Origin: Micromonospora matsumotoense
Lineage (GTDB): Bacteria; Actinomycetota; Actinomycetes; Mycobacteriales; Micromonosporaceae
Length of the DNA stretch: 64,000 nt
Direction of reading: 5' to 3'
Assembly: GCF_900091525.1 (NCBI RefSeq)
Contig: NZ_FMCU01000017.1
Location: forward strand, 62,001-126,000
Shown here: positions 1-7,995 of the stretch, one piece after another
How the letters are laid out: every line of letters starts with the position of its first letter
Numbering within the stretch: the stretch's first letter is position 1
Made by a program: the position numbers and the translations under genes
The notes under the pieces: generated by a model
Told to the model about the DNA's origin: nothing
Databases searched by the model: none
The model's input: the letters and a program-made list of their open reading frames with translations, nothing else

Positions 1-137
1 TGATCCGCCGAATGGGTAAGCGGAAGTGAGAGGCGACCGCCGGTGGCATCTTTTCGGGCGCAGGTCGCACCGTTCGTGCCGCCGGCCCCGACGCCGGTCG
101 TCACCTCGGCGTCGCCCGGTGGGCGGAACCGTGCCAT
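1..137 (-). CDS. possible 5' part of a gene running off the left edge
   Basis: A minus-strand reading frame opens with ATG at 137 and stays open for 45 codons to the window edge. A GGGGA stretch lies about 7 nt upstream of this ATG, so it could be a translation start. The peptide begins MARFRPPGD and is rich in Gly, Thr and Ala. I recognise no family in it. It may be a chance open frame in GC-rich DNA; the only positive signs are the start context and the divergent placement relative to the ATPase gene at 573. Confidence 0.2.
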   Translation of the reverse strand, partial: MARFRPPGDAEVTTGVGAGGTNGATCARKDATGGRLSLPLTHSAD

Positions 138-202
138 GGCGACATCCCCGGTAGATCTGTCGACGTCGCTGCCATTGGTGGCGAATGTGCCGGTCAGCCG
201 GC

Positions 203-216
203 CGGGATCGATCCCG
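203..216. promoter_or_regulatory. 14-bp palindrome, possible operator
   Basis: CGGGATCGATCCCG is perfectly self-complementary and lies between a possible leftward gene (start at 137) and the rightward ATPase gene. No regulator for it is visible nearby. Its function is unproven; short GC-rich palindromes also arise by chance. Confidence 0.25.
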
Positions 217-473
217 TGAGGGTGCGGGTTGCGCTCCGGCCGGAGTCCGGACCGGCCGCGTCGCCGCCGCCCGCGCCCCGGGGACGCGACGTCGCCGTGC
301 CGGCCTCTTCGACCCGGTGTCAGATCCCGGACAAACCCACCGTGTCCGACAGACCCGTCCAACTCCATGGGACGACGCGGAGGCGGCATGCCGATCACCA
401 CGGCGCGGGCCGGGGCGGCCGGCTCCCGGTCTCGCCTGCCGGTCACCGCCGGCATCTGCGCCGCGGGCGGCCC

Positions 474-512
474 GCCGGCGTATCGCCCCGCCGGCGTATC
501 GCCCCGCCGGCG
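474..512. repeat. 16-nt tandem repeat, about 2.4 copies
   Basis: The unit GCCGGCGTATCGCCCC occurs at 474-489 and 490-505, followed by a partial third copy at 506-512. It lies about 60 bp upstream of the ATPase start codon, outside any supported gene. Confidence 0.7.
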
Positions 513-572
513 GGCCGGCTACCCGGGCCGCTGCCGGTAGGGTCCCAGGGTCACCAGGCAGGAGGGGAGCCG

Positions 573-1883
573 ATGCTCGGGCTTGAGGTGCCGCCGGCCG
601 TCGAGGCGGAACGGGTGATCGCGGCCGTCCTGGCCGACCTGCGCGCCGGCGACCACCGGGGCGTCGTGGTCGACTCCCCACCCGGGGCCGGCAAGTCGAC
701 CCTCGTCGTGCGGGCCGCCGTGGAGCTGGCCGCCGCCGGTGAGCCGCTGATCATCGTGGCGCAGACCAACGAGCAGGTCGACGACCTCATCGACCGGCTC
801 GCCACCAAGGCCCCCGAGCTGCGCATCGGCCGGCTGTCCGCGACCGACTACCGGCCGTCGGAGCGGGTCCGGGGCCACGACACGGTCCGGGTGGCGTCCA
901 AGGTCGCCGACCTGGGCGACCCGGCCGTCACCATCGGTACGGCGGCCAAGTGGGCCACGGTCACCGAGGGGCGGTGGCCGTGGGCGATTGTCGACGAGGC
1001 GTACCAGATGCGCTCGGATGCGCTGCTGCGGGTGGCCGGGCGGTTCGAGCGGGCGCTGTTCGTGGGTGATCCCGGGCAGCTCGACCCGTTCTCCACCGTC
1101 GAGACCCTGCGCTGGACGGGCCTGAGCTGGGACCCGATGCAGGCGGCGGTGGCGGTGCTGCTGCGCCACAACCCGGAGCTGCCGGTGCACCGGCTGCCGG
1201 TGTCCTGGCGGCTGCCGGCGTCGGCGGCCCCGGTGGTCGCGGCGGCGTTCTACCCGTTCACCGGCTTCCGGGCCGGCACCGGCCCGGCCGACCGGGCATT
1301 GACGCTCACCGGGCCGGGGTCGGGCGACGCGCTGGACGCGGCGGTGGAGCTGGCCGTCGCGACGGGCTGGGCGTTGCACGAGCTGCCGGCCCGGCACACC
1401 CTGCGTACCGACGCGGAGGCCGCCTCGGCGTGCGCCGCGCTCGCCCTGCGGGTGCTGGCCCGGGGTGCGGTCGCGGTCTCCGAGCACGCGCCGGCCGGCG
1501 CGCCGGTCACCGCCGACCGGATCGCCGTCGGTGCGGCGCACCGCGACCAGGTCGCCGCGATCCGCGCCCAGCTCGGCGCGGCCGGGGCGGGCATCACCGT
1601 GGACACCGCCAACCGGCTCCAGGGCCGCGAGTACGACGTGACGATCGTGCTGCACCCGCTCTCCGGCCGGCGGGACGCGACGAACTTCCACCTGGAGTCG
1701 GGACGGCTGTGCGTGCTGGCCTCCCGGCACCGGCACGCCTGCATCGTGGTGGCCCGCGCCGGCATCGGTGAGCTGCTGGACGCCCACCCGTCGACGGAGT
1801 CGGTGTACCTGGACGTGCCGGTGAAGTTCCCCGACGGCTGGGCCGCCAACCAGACGATGCTCACGCACCTCGGAGCGCGGTAG
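573..1883 (+). CDS. superfamily I helicase-like P-loop ATPase
   Basis: This 436-residue protein looks like a superfamily I DNA/RNA helicase-type ATPase. A Walker A motif PPGAGKST is at about residues 36-43, a Walker B VDEA at about 140-143, and a motif III-like GDPGQLDP at about 165-172. The C-terminal third has a motif V-like NRLQGREYD and a motif VI-like SRHRHA. The expected role is ATP-driven nucleic-acid remodelling in the cytoplasm; the substrate is unknown. The start at 573 is chosen because GGAGGGG lies just upstream (561-567) and homology-like sequence begins there, although the frame is open to 216. No operon partner is evident: the next gene is 273 bp away. It could equally be called an AAA-domain protein of unknown role. 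Confidence 0.8.
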   Translation: MLGLEVPPAVEAERVIAAVLADLRAGDHRGVVVDSPPGAGKSTLVVRAAVELAAAGEPLIIVAQTNEQVDDLIDRLATKAPELRIGRLSATDYRPSERVRGHDTVRVASKVADLGDPAVTIGTAAKWATVTEGRWPWAIVDEAYQMRSDALLRVAGRFERALFVGDPGQLDPFSTVETLRWTGLSWDPMQAAVAVLLRHNPELPVHRLPVSWRLPASAAPVVAAAFYPFTGFRAGTGPADRALTLTGPGSGDALDAAVELAVATGWALHELPARHTLRTDAEAASACAALALRVLARGAVAVSEHAPAGAPVTADRIAVGAAHRDQVAAIRAQLGAAGAGITVDTANRLQGREYDVTIVLHPLSGRRDATNFHLESGRLCVLASRHRHACIVVARAGIGELLDAHPSTESVYLDVPVKFPDGWAANQTMLTHLGAR

Positions 1884-1909
1884 CAGCCCCGGACCCCCCA
1901 CTGGTGCGC

Positions 1910-1935
1910 GAATTGCATTCTGCCGGATGCAATTC
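1910..1935. promoter_or_regulatory. AT-rich stem-loop or operator with GAATTGC half-sites
   Basis: GAATTGCAT at 1910-1918 is repeated inverted as ATGCAATTC at 1927-1935. Allowing one G-T pair, the arms extend to 11 bp around a TGCC loop. It lies 27 bp after the ATPase stop and about 220 bp before the I36 inhibitor start. No T-run follows, so an intrinsic terminator is less likely than an operator. The same GAATTGC half-site recurs as a palindrome at 21998-22009 upstream of another secreted-protein gene. Confidence 0.4.
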
Positions 1936-2156
1936 GATTGGTGTCGCTGGAAGTTTCATGGTTCTCTCGACTTGTGCCCGCCGGCTGGCCTTCTGACGCT
2001 TTGGCGACAAAAACTGGGCGCGTACGGACTGGTGATCTGGGAGGGACCTTCCTACGCTGATCACAGGCGGAGAAGTGAATCAATTTCTCCCGGCTCTCTT
2101 CGGCGAACACGCCGGAGACTTCCCCCGTTCTGCGCGCTCACACCGCGAGGTGCCGA

Positions 2157-2666
2157 ATGGCTCTCTACCGCCCTGTCCGTGCCGTAGCCAACGTCGTGTT
2201 CGGCGTACTGCTGCTGGTGTCCCTGGTCCCGGGACCTGTTCTGGCAGCCCCGGTCGACCGCGCCGCCCTCAACCCTCAGATGGCTGCCTACCTGGCCGTC
2301 CATCCCGGCGGGACGGTGCTCAACGACAACGAGGTCAGCTACAGCGGCGGCACCCTCGTCGTGACCCTGCGGGCGCCCGTGGGCACCCATGCCGTGGCGG
2401 ACTGCCCGCTGGGCTGGTACTGCTTCTATGATCGGCCCGACTTCGGTTACCCCCGGGGCAAGCTCTCCTCGTGCGGCCGGCAGAACCTGGCGACCTGGGA
2501 CTGGCAGTTCCGAATCGAATCGGCCCACTACAACATGGGCAGCGGCTCGGTCACCTTTTACTACGACAGCAGTCCACTGTTCAGCGTCGGGGCAGGCAAC
2601 CGCGTCCGGACGGACGCCTCGCCCTACCGGAACTGGGCCAACTACGTCAGCCGCACCTGCTACTGA
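2157..2666 (+). CDS. secreted peptidase inhibitor family I36-like protein
   Basis: The 169-residue product starts with a signal peptide: a basic start, a hydrophobic core VVFGVLLLVSLVPG, and a likely cut near residue 31 (VLAAP). The mature part has a cysteine-framed segment CPLGWYCFYDRPDFGY and later Cys residues, the pattern of family I36 (Streptomyces metalloproteinase inhibitor SMPI) and related beta/gamma-crystallin-like domains. The expected role is an exported inhibitor or stress protein; the target protease is unknown. GAGG lies about 6 nt before the ATG. The last 7 bp overlap the end of the convergent kinase-like gene. Confidence 0.75.
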   Translation: MALYRPVRAVANVVFGVLLLVSLVPGPVLAAPVDRAALNPQMAAYLAVHPGGTVLNDNEVSYSGGTLVVTLRAPVGTHAVADCPLGWYCFYDRPDFGYPRGKLSSCGRQNLATWDWQFRIESAHYNMGSGSVTFYYDSSPLFSVGAGNRVRTDASPYRNWANYVSRTCY

Positions 2667-5245
2667 CCGTAGGGGGAATGGAAGGCGGCACACGGGATGT
2701 GCGTCGTTGTCTCGGTCCAGGTGGCATCGAGAAACAGATAGTAGCCAAGCATCGTCTCGTTCGACCCGGTCGTCTCACGACTGAGCAGCCGACCGGTGTC
2801 AGGATCGAAGATCAGCGTTTCCCGCCGTCCGTCGACGCCGTCGGCGCTGACCGCGTACCCGGGGCGGTTCGCCCGGTCCGGGTAACTGCCCCGGTAGCGG
2901 ACGCCGGGCATCTCGATCACCAACTGGAGCAGGGCGGCGCGCTGCCGGGGCGTGAGCGGCCAGAACCGATAAAACCAGTCGACCAGCCCGAGCGTGCCGG
3001 CCGCATCGTCCAGCTCCCGGGGAAGACTGCGGTGCAGCGCGACGAACTGCTCACGCAACACGGCCAACTCCTCCGCTGGCTCGGGGGGAACGTCGGTGAG
3101 GCCGCCGACGCCGTACGGGGTGACGTCCGGCGTCCCGGTCCGCTGGCCGCCCTCGAATCTGGTCACGGAGCGGCGGCCGGACCGTTGCGAGGTCCACCAC
3201 AGCTGCTCCTCCTGGTAACGCCCCGGGTCGTCGGAGCCGGCGTCCAGATCGTTGGGCGACCACACCCGCAGGCAGACGTATGCGTAGGGGCCCTGCGTCG
3301 CCGGCACCGGCAGGTCGCGGAGGGCCTCGGCGAGGCGGCGGAGCGTGGTCATCGCGGCGTCGTCGCGGCGTGGGGACACCTCGCGTGGCGTTCCGCGACC
3401 ACCTCGGCCGGGCTCCTCCCCGGGCCACCGGTTGGCCGCCCCGAACTGCTCCGGTCCGACCGTGTCGCCGGCCAGTAGGAGGACCAGGCTGGTGCTGAGC
3501 GCGGCGACCATGAATCTGGTCAGCCGCACCCGCAACGTCGAGCCGACCCCTACGGTCGGGGGAAACCGCCGGATGTTCCGCCACCGGTCCGGCCGGCCGG
3601 TCCGGGTGGCCGGCGAGGAGTTACCCGGCCGGCCCGACGCCCCGGTAACGGGTGCGGTGGCGCGTCCGGGTGCGGTCGACTGGCAGGCGATCGGCGCGCC
3701 ACCGTTTCGTCGTGGGAACGGCACCGGGCCCCGCGAGCCCGCGGCCTTCCTCGCCCGCTGCCGCCCCGGCTGCGTCGATGGGACGAACCTCGACGCGTCC
3801 GGTGGCCCGTCCGACCCGGCGTGCCGGTGCGAGGACATGCTCACGACGCCGTACGGCCAGGCCAAGTCGGTCTGCTCCTGCCATGTTGGCGTGGCCGGAC
3901 CGTTCTGCTGCTGGTGCCGCCCCTGGGCAACTGAGCCCGTGGTGGCCTGCCGTGGCGGACCGGCAATCGGCCTGGGCTGTGGTGGGAATGGCGGCGGCGG
4001 TGTCGACGCCGAGTGTTGTGCCCGGCGGTGCGCCCGGCGGTATGCCTCCGTTGCGTGGGCGGCCAACCGGAAGCACCAACGACGACCGGCGTCGTCGATG
4101 TTGTCAAAGGTCATGCAGGTGAGGGCCTGGCTGATCAGGGAGAGCGTGGCCTGATTACGCCACTCCGGCAGCCAGTCCTTTTCGGCGTAGGTCAGGCCGG
4201 CCTTGTTGACGGCCTTTACCAGGTTGGTCAACACGGGCAGCAGTCGGCTCGACGGCGGGGCGTTCGGTGTGACGAGGTGGTGCAGGAGCGCGTCAGCCTG
4301 GTCGGCCGGCAGCCCCGGACGACTTGCACCGTCATCCCCGGGCGGTGGCGCGACCCAGAGCAGGGCTGTCGTCACCAGCAGGCAGTACAAGTCACGGCTC
4401 AGTGGCGCGTCCTCCTCGAAGGAGCTGAGGTCGATCAGCCGGAACTGGTTCGGCCGCCGGGTATTGGTGCTGGAGAGGGGGATCAGAACGTTGCCCCCGT
4501 GCAGGTCACCGTGGGCGAAGCCGAACAGGTAGTCGACCATGTGGGTGGCGAGGGTCGAGTCCTCATCAGCCAGCCGTAGGGGATTCGGCAGCACCTGGCC
4601 GTCGAGGTGCACCCAGTCGTCGCCGGGCTGGGCCAAACCCAGCCGGGCTGCCTCCGCGCGGGCCACCGGCAGGGCCTGTGTCACGGCCAGTTCGCGGCTG
4701 AGGTACCGGTCAACGCGGGTGCGGTCGACGGAGGGGCCCGGTCCGGCCCGGCGCTTACCGTCGCCGTTCAGGTCGGTGGACAGGCTCGTCACCACAGCCC
4801 GGACGGCTCCGACGATGGACTTGTCGTCGTCGGCCAGTTCAGTGAGGGTCAGGACCGGGTCGCCGCCGTTGGCGACGCTCTGGAACATCAGGTGACGGCC
4901 GTCGCCCACCGGATACCAGTGGTACCGCTGCTGCACCAGGCGGCGTTCGGCGAAGCCGGGGGCGGACGACCAGGCCAACTCGTGCCGCCCCGGCTCCTTG
5001 GTGTGCGGCCAGGCGGGCAGCACCTTGACGAGGAGCTTCTCGCTACCGGTCCGGCCCGGTCCGCGGGGGCGGGGGCGGTCGAGCGTGATGGTGAAGAGGA
5101 ACGCCTCGGTGTAGCCACGCGCCCGGCGTGATTGGGCGGGCATGCGGACGGTGCCGCCGAAGCCGTCGGCCCAACTACGCAGCGCGGATGTCACCTTGCT
5201 GTCATGAACGTAATCGTTCAGGTCGGCGTTGAGACCCTGGTCCAT
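2660..5245 (-). CDS. kinase-like domain fused through one membrane helix to a CU044_5270-like outer domain
   Basis: This 861-residue protein has three parts. Residues 1-400 resemble a phosphotransferase/kinase fold: a possible ATP-binding Lys in LLVKVLP (71-77), a catalytic-loop motif HGDLHGGN (245-252) and a metal-binding-like IDLSS (271-275). Residues about 410-575 are a Pro/Gly/Arg-rich linker. One hydrophobic helix (about 577-593) follows. The C-terminal about 260 residues match the pattern of actinobacterial CU044_5270-family domains (conserved LTPRQRAALLQL, then RRETLIFDPDTGRLL). This predicts a cytoplasmic kinase-like sensor or transducer with an external domain. The substrate is unknown. 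ATG at 5245 is preceded by AGAAGG. It is transcribed divergently from the S-4TM gene at 5496. The fusion is unusual; a frame error joining two genes in the linker cannot be excluded. Confidence 0.7.
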   Translation of the reverse strand: MDQGLNADLNDYVHDSKVTSALRSWADGFGGTVRMPAQSRRARGYTEAFLFTITLDRPRPRGPGRTGSEKLLVKVLPAWPHTKEPGRHELAWSSAPGFAERRLVQQRYHWYPVGDGRHLMFQSVANGGDPVLTLTELADDDKSIVGAVRAVVTSLSTDLNGDGKRRAGPGPSVDRTRVDRYLSRELAVTQALPVARAEAARLGLAQPGDDWVHLDGQVLPNPLRLADEDSTLATHMVDYLFGFAHGDLHGGNVLIPLSSTNTRRPNQFRLIDLSSFEEDAPLSRDLYCLLVTTALLWVAPPPGDDGASRPGLPADQADALLHHLVTPNAPPSSRLLPVLTNLVKAVNKAGLTYAEKDWLPEWRNQATLSLISQALTCMTFDNIDDAGRRWCFRLAAHATEAYRRAHRRAQHSASTPPPPFPPQPRPIAGPPRQATTGSVAQGRHQQQNGPATPTWQEQTDLAWPYGVVSMSSHRHAGSDGPPDASRFVPSTQPGRQRARKAAGSRGPVPFPRRNGGAPIACQSTAPGRATAPVTGASGRPGNSSPATRTGRPDRWRNIRRFPPTVGVGSTLRVRLTRFMVAALSTSLVLLLAGDTVGPEQFGAANRWPGEEPGRGGRGTPREVSPRRDDAAMTTLRRLAEALRDLPVPATQGPYAYVCLRVWSPNDLDAGSDDPGRYQEEQLWWTSQRSGRRSVTRFEGGQRTGTPDVTPYGVGGLTDVPPEPAEELAVLREQFVALHRSLPRELDDAAGTLGLVDWFYRFWPLTPRQRAALLQLVIEMPGVRYRGSYPDRANRPGYAVSADGVDGRRETLIFDPDTGRLLSRETTGSNETMLGYYLFLDATWTETTTHIPCAAFHSPYGQ

Positions 5246-5465
5246 CGTCGTCGTTGAACCTTCTGCTACGAGGGGTGAAGCTGGCGCTGGCGACCCCGGG
5301 TGCGCCGCCTGGGAGCAGGCACGGGACGCGCGGTCTGAATCTACGGCAAGTCGCCGCGAAGCGGTTACTAATCCGTGTGTCAGCGAAAATCATGACTTAG
5401 TGATAGATGGCGATCACTGTACGTCTCCTTGGGGGTGCTTGTCGTTACCTATGGCGGACTGGAAC

Positions 5466-5490
5466 TAGACTCAGTCACCGAATGGGGAGG
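5466..5490 (+). promoter_or_regulatory. -10-like hexamer and strong RBS for the S-4TM gene
   Basis: TAGACT at 5466-5471 fits the actinobacterial -10 consensus TANNNT. A strong Shine-Dalgarno GGGGAGG at 5484-5490 is 5 nt from GTG at 5496, which favours that start over GTG 5490. I do not see a well-spaced -35 box. The 250-bp divergent region 5246-5495 is noticeably less GC-rich than its neighbours. Confidence 0.4.
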
Positions 5491-5495
5491 TGGCC

Positions 5496-6425
5496 GTGGC
5501 AGAGCGTACTGATTCCCTGCTCAGGCGGCAGAACGAGCCGGAGATGATGGCATTGCTCCGGGCCATGGCGGTCTGTCACTCCCGTGCCCAACGGCTCGAT
5601 GGCCTGCGGATGTGGATCTCCGTGGGGGTCGGGGCGGCAGGTGCGGTGGTCGCCCTCACCGGCGTGTCGGGAACGGCGGTCACCGCCGTCGGTGCTCTCT
5701 GGGCGGTGGCCAACGCCGTCGGTCTCGGTTCCTGGTCCAACGGCCAGATCCGCCGGGCGGCCACCCTTCAGGAGATGTTCGACGTGGAGCTGTTCGGCCT
5801 GCCGTGGAACACCGTGGCGGTCGGCGAGCGGATCGGCGCACACGAGGTGAGCCGCCTCGACCGCGCCTTCCGGGGCGGCGAACGCTATCTACACGACTAC
5901 TACGAGGTGCCGCCGCTGCCCGTGCCGTGGGACGTGCTGGCCTGTCAGCAGCAGAACCTCGGCTGGGGTGCCCGGCTCCGCCGTCGCTATGCCCATGCCG
6001 TCCTCGCCGGAGTGGCCGGCTGGGTGCTGGTCGGGATGACCTTCGGCGTGGTGGCCGGTCTGACCGTGTCGCAGTTGTTGCTCCAGTGGTTCGTGCCCTC
6101 CCTGGGGGCACTGCTGCTCGGCGTGGAGATCTACCGGGGGCAGCGGGACGTCGCTGCCGACCGGGACCGGGCCATGGCGATCCTCCAGGGCCACATCACC
6201 TCGGCTGTGCGCCGCCGCGACCACCCGGCCACCACCACGGAACTGCTGACCGTGGCCCGACAGATCCAGGACGTGATCTTTCACAGCCGGCGTGGTCATC
6301 CACGGGTGCCCAACTGGTTCTTCCGCCGCTTCCACGCCGCCGACCGGCTCGACTTCCAGTCGACGATGGACAGCCTCGCCGAACTACTCAAGGTGCCTGC
6401 CCCGGTTGCCCGCCTCGACGGCTGA
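5496..6425 (+). CDS. S-4TM family putative pore-forming effector
   Basis: The 309-residue protein has four predicted membrane segments in two pairs, at about residues 40-58 and 60-78, then 166-190 and 195-215. Between them lies FDVELFGLPWN (about 95-105), the diagnostic pattern of the S-4TM family. The start region (LLRRQNEPEMMALL) and following helix also fit. Comparative-genomic work by Burroughs, Aravind and colleagues on nucleotide-centred conflict systems proposed S-4TM proteins as membrane-perforating effectors, usually next to a nucleotide-signal synthase or sensor. No such synthase is adjacent here; the divergent neighbour is a kinase-like membrane protein. Toxicity and partnership are inference. 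GTG 5496 is chosen over 5490 because of the GGGGAGG spacing. Confidence 0.82.
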   Translation: MAERTDSLLRRQNEPEMMALLRAMAVCHSRAQRLDGLRMWISVGVGAAGAVVALTGVSGTAVTAVGALWAVANAVGLGSWSNGQIRRAATLQEMFDVELFGLPWNTVAVGERIGAHEVSRLDRAFRGGERYLHDYYEVPPLPVPWDVLACQQQNLGWGARLRRRYAHAVLAGVAGWVLVGMTFGVVAGLTVSQLLLQWFVPSLGALLLGVEIYRGQRDVAADRDRAMAILQGHITSAVRRRDHPATTTELLTVARQIQDVIFHSRRGHPRVPNWFFRRFHAADRLDFQSTMDSLAELLKVPAPVARLDG

Positions 6426-6500
6426 ACACCGTTGGTGGGCGGCCGACAGCCGCGTGGAGCCAGCTGAACTGGTGACGTTCGATCGGCCGTACTGCTGGAT

Positions 6501-6908
6501 GTGCGGACGACGGAGTTGGTCACCTGCCCCCGGAACGCGTTCGACTGGCTTGGCCCGGCTGGTGTGCGGGCAGTGGTGATCCGCTGGCTGCGCCTGGTCG
6601 CGGCGGACGCCGAGCTGGCCCCGTACCTGATCGGGCTGGACCGGCCACGGCTGGCAGGCAGGCTGACCGCTCAGTTGGCTACGGCCCTCGGTGGCCCCGG
6701 CTCCGGCGTTGGCCCTGGGTCGGGAGGCGGCATGGGCTCCGGGGGCGGTGGACGGGCGGCTGGCGGGGCGTGGCGGCGGCTCGGGCTCACCGACGAGCAG
6801 CACTGGCGGGTGCTGGACTACCTGGCCGCCGTGCTGTGCGGCCTCGGCCTGCCGGTCGACACGATCGTCGCGGCCCAGCGCGCCGTCGCCGGCGAAGCCC
6901 GCGCGTGA
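6501..6908 (+). CDS. degenerate truncated-globin-like protein
   Basis: The 135-residue product resembles a truncated haemoglobin in its helical pattern: an N-terminal helix with GPAGVRAVVIRWLRLVAADAELAPYL, then RLAGRLTAQLATALGGPGS, and a final GLTDEQHWRVLDYLAAVL helix. In true group I/II globins a proximal His sits just before the G-L-x-[IT]-T element; here that stretch reads AWRRLGLT, so the haem ligand seems absent. A Gly/Ser-rich insert (about residues 66-85) replaces the E-F region. It may be a non-haem globin relative or a decaying gene. It lies 75 bp after the S-4TM gene on the same strand. The GTG start lacks a clear ribosome binding site. Confidence 0.5.
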   Translation: MRTTELVTCPRNAFDWLGPAGVRAVVIRWLRLVAADAELAPYLIGLDRPRLAGRLTAQLATALGGPGSGVGPGSGGGMGSGGGGRAAGGAWRRLGLTDEQHWRVLDYLAAVLCGLGLPVDTIVAAQRAVAGEARA

Positions 6909-6914
6909 CGTCGG

Positions 6915-7799
6915 TCAGCCCCAGTTGTCCCCGTACTCACGGACCCCGTTGACGTCGAGGGTGATCCGGCTGTTGGCGGTCCACGCGCCGGTGGCCGGCT
7001 GCCAGCTCGGGTCGTCGCGTTCGTCGATCGCCGTCCAGTTCGGCCGGTGCAGCCGGAGCTGGATCGCCCCGGAGGAGGCGCCGGGGGCGAGGACGCCGGT
7101 GGTGAAGGTTAGCTCCACCCAGCCGGGGAAGGGGGTTCCGGGCACCGGGTAGACGGTCGGGGTCGGGCTGGGACCGGGCGGCGGCGCGGGCGGCGGGAAG
7201 TACTGGAGGGTACGCCGGATGTGGTCGCAGCCCAGCGTCGCCCAGTCGCACTCGGTGGTCAGCGCGGCGTTGCCGTTCTCGAAGCGCAGGTGGTAGCGGA
7301 CCCGCACGGTGGTCAGGTCCAGCGGCGCGGTGCCGGTGTTGGTGACGGCGAGCCGGAACTGGGCCTGGTTGTCGGTGGGCGCCCAGTCGAGGTTGAGGTA
7401 GTCGACCTTCGCCCGCCCGTACGCGGTGCGCACCTCGGTGACCGGCGAGGTGTCGGAGTAACCGCCGATCGCGTACGCCTGGAGGGCGATCCGGTAGTCG
7501 GTGCCGGGGGCCAGGTTGGTCAGGGTGATGCCGGCGGTCTCCGTGCTGCCCAGACCCCGGTAGGCGTTCGGCCCGAGCGGCGAGAGCACATCGTAGGTGA
7601 TCGGGCCGCCCGGCTCGCCCTTCCAGGTCGACGGGGTCCAGCTCAGGGTGAGCCGGTGCGGGTCGTTGCTCACCACCACCGGGGCGCCGGGGGTGGTGAG
7701 CGCCGGGGTGTCGTCGGCGCGGGCGGCGGTGACCGCGCCCAGGCTCACGAGCGCGGCGACGGTGGCGGTGGCGGTGGCGGTGATGCGAGCGGCACGCAT
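6915..7799 (-). CDS. secreted fibronectin type III and cellulose-binding (CBM3-like) protein
   Basis: The 294-residue product has a signal peptide (hydrophobic core after MRAARITATATATV, cut after TAARA). A fibronectin type III domain follows (about 35-125; LTLSWTPSTWKG and the closing PGTDYRIALQAYAIGGYSDTSP). The C-terminal domain (about 130-294) resembles a family 3 carbohydrate-binding module: VDYLNLDWAPTDNQAQFRLA, then NTGTAPLDLTTVRVRYH, and ending in RITLDVNGVREYGDNWG. No catalytic domain is present, so it may act as a secreted cellulose- or chitin-binding adhesin or auxiliary protein. ATG at 7799 is preferred to ATG 7829 because TAGCAT lies 7 nt upstream and the signal peptide begins there. 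Confidence 0.75.
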   Translation of the reverse strand: MRAARITATATATVAALVSLGAVTAARADDTPALTTPGAPVVVSNDPHRLTLSWTPSTWKGEPGGPITYDVLSPLGPNAYRGLGSTETAGITLTNLAPGTDYRIALQAYAIGGYSDTSPVTEVRTAYGRAKVDYLNLDWAPTDNQAQFRLAVTNTGTAPLDLTTVRVRYHLRFENGNAALTTECDWATLGCDHIRRTLQYFPPPAPPPGPSPTPTVYPVPGTPFPGWVELTFTTGVLAPGASSGAIQLRLHRPNWTAIDERDDPSWQPATGAWTANSRITLDVNGVREYGDNWG

Positions 7800-7806
7800 G
7801 CCGGGG

Positions 7807-7812
7807 ATGCTA
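7807..7812 (-). promoter_or_regulatory. -10 hexamer of a leaderless-type promoter (FN3/CBM gene)
   Basis: Read on the minus strand, TAGCAT is followed by 7 nt and then ATG at 7799, so transcription would begin at or within 1-2 nt of the start codon. Confidence 0.45.
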
Positions 7813-7995
7813 CGGACCTCGATGTGCATCTATCAATGACCGATGTGGTGGCTGATTCGTTTACGTCATCAGCCCGACAGCATGGTGACCCACCACCGGC
7901 TCCCGGCGGCTCGGCGGTGACGAGCCGCCGGGAACCGTCCGGTTGTCGGTGCCGACTGCTTCAATGGGTGCCACCGACACGGACGGGGCAGCCGG

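Larger units (their letters stand above)
138..572. other. non-coding stretch before the first clear gene
   Basis: I see no convincing gene here. It contains a perfect 14-bp palindrome CGGGATCGATCCCG at 203-216 and a 16-nt tandem repeat at 474-512. The ribosome binding site of the next gene, GGAGGGG, is at 561-567. Frames open on the plus strand through this region have low-complexity Arg/Pro/Gly composition typical of chance frames in GC-rich DNA. Confidence 0.5.

Noticed and set aside
5340..5400. possible attachment site or integrase tail between the kinase-like and S-4TM genes
   Set aside because: The short open frame there resembles no integrase and no direct repeat of it is found elsewhere in the window.
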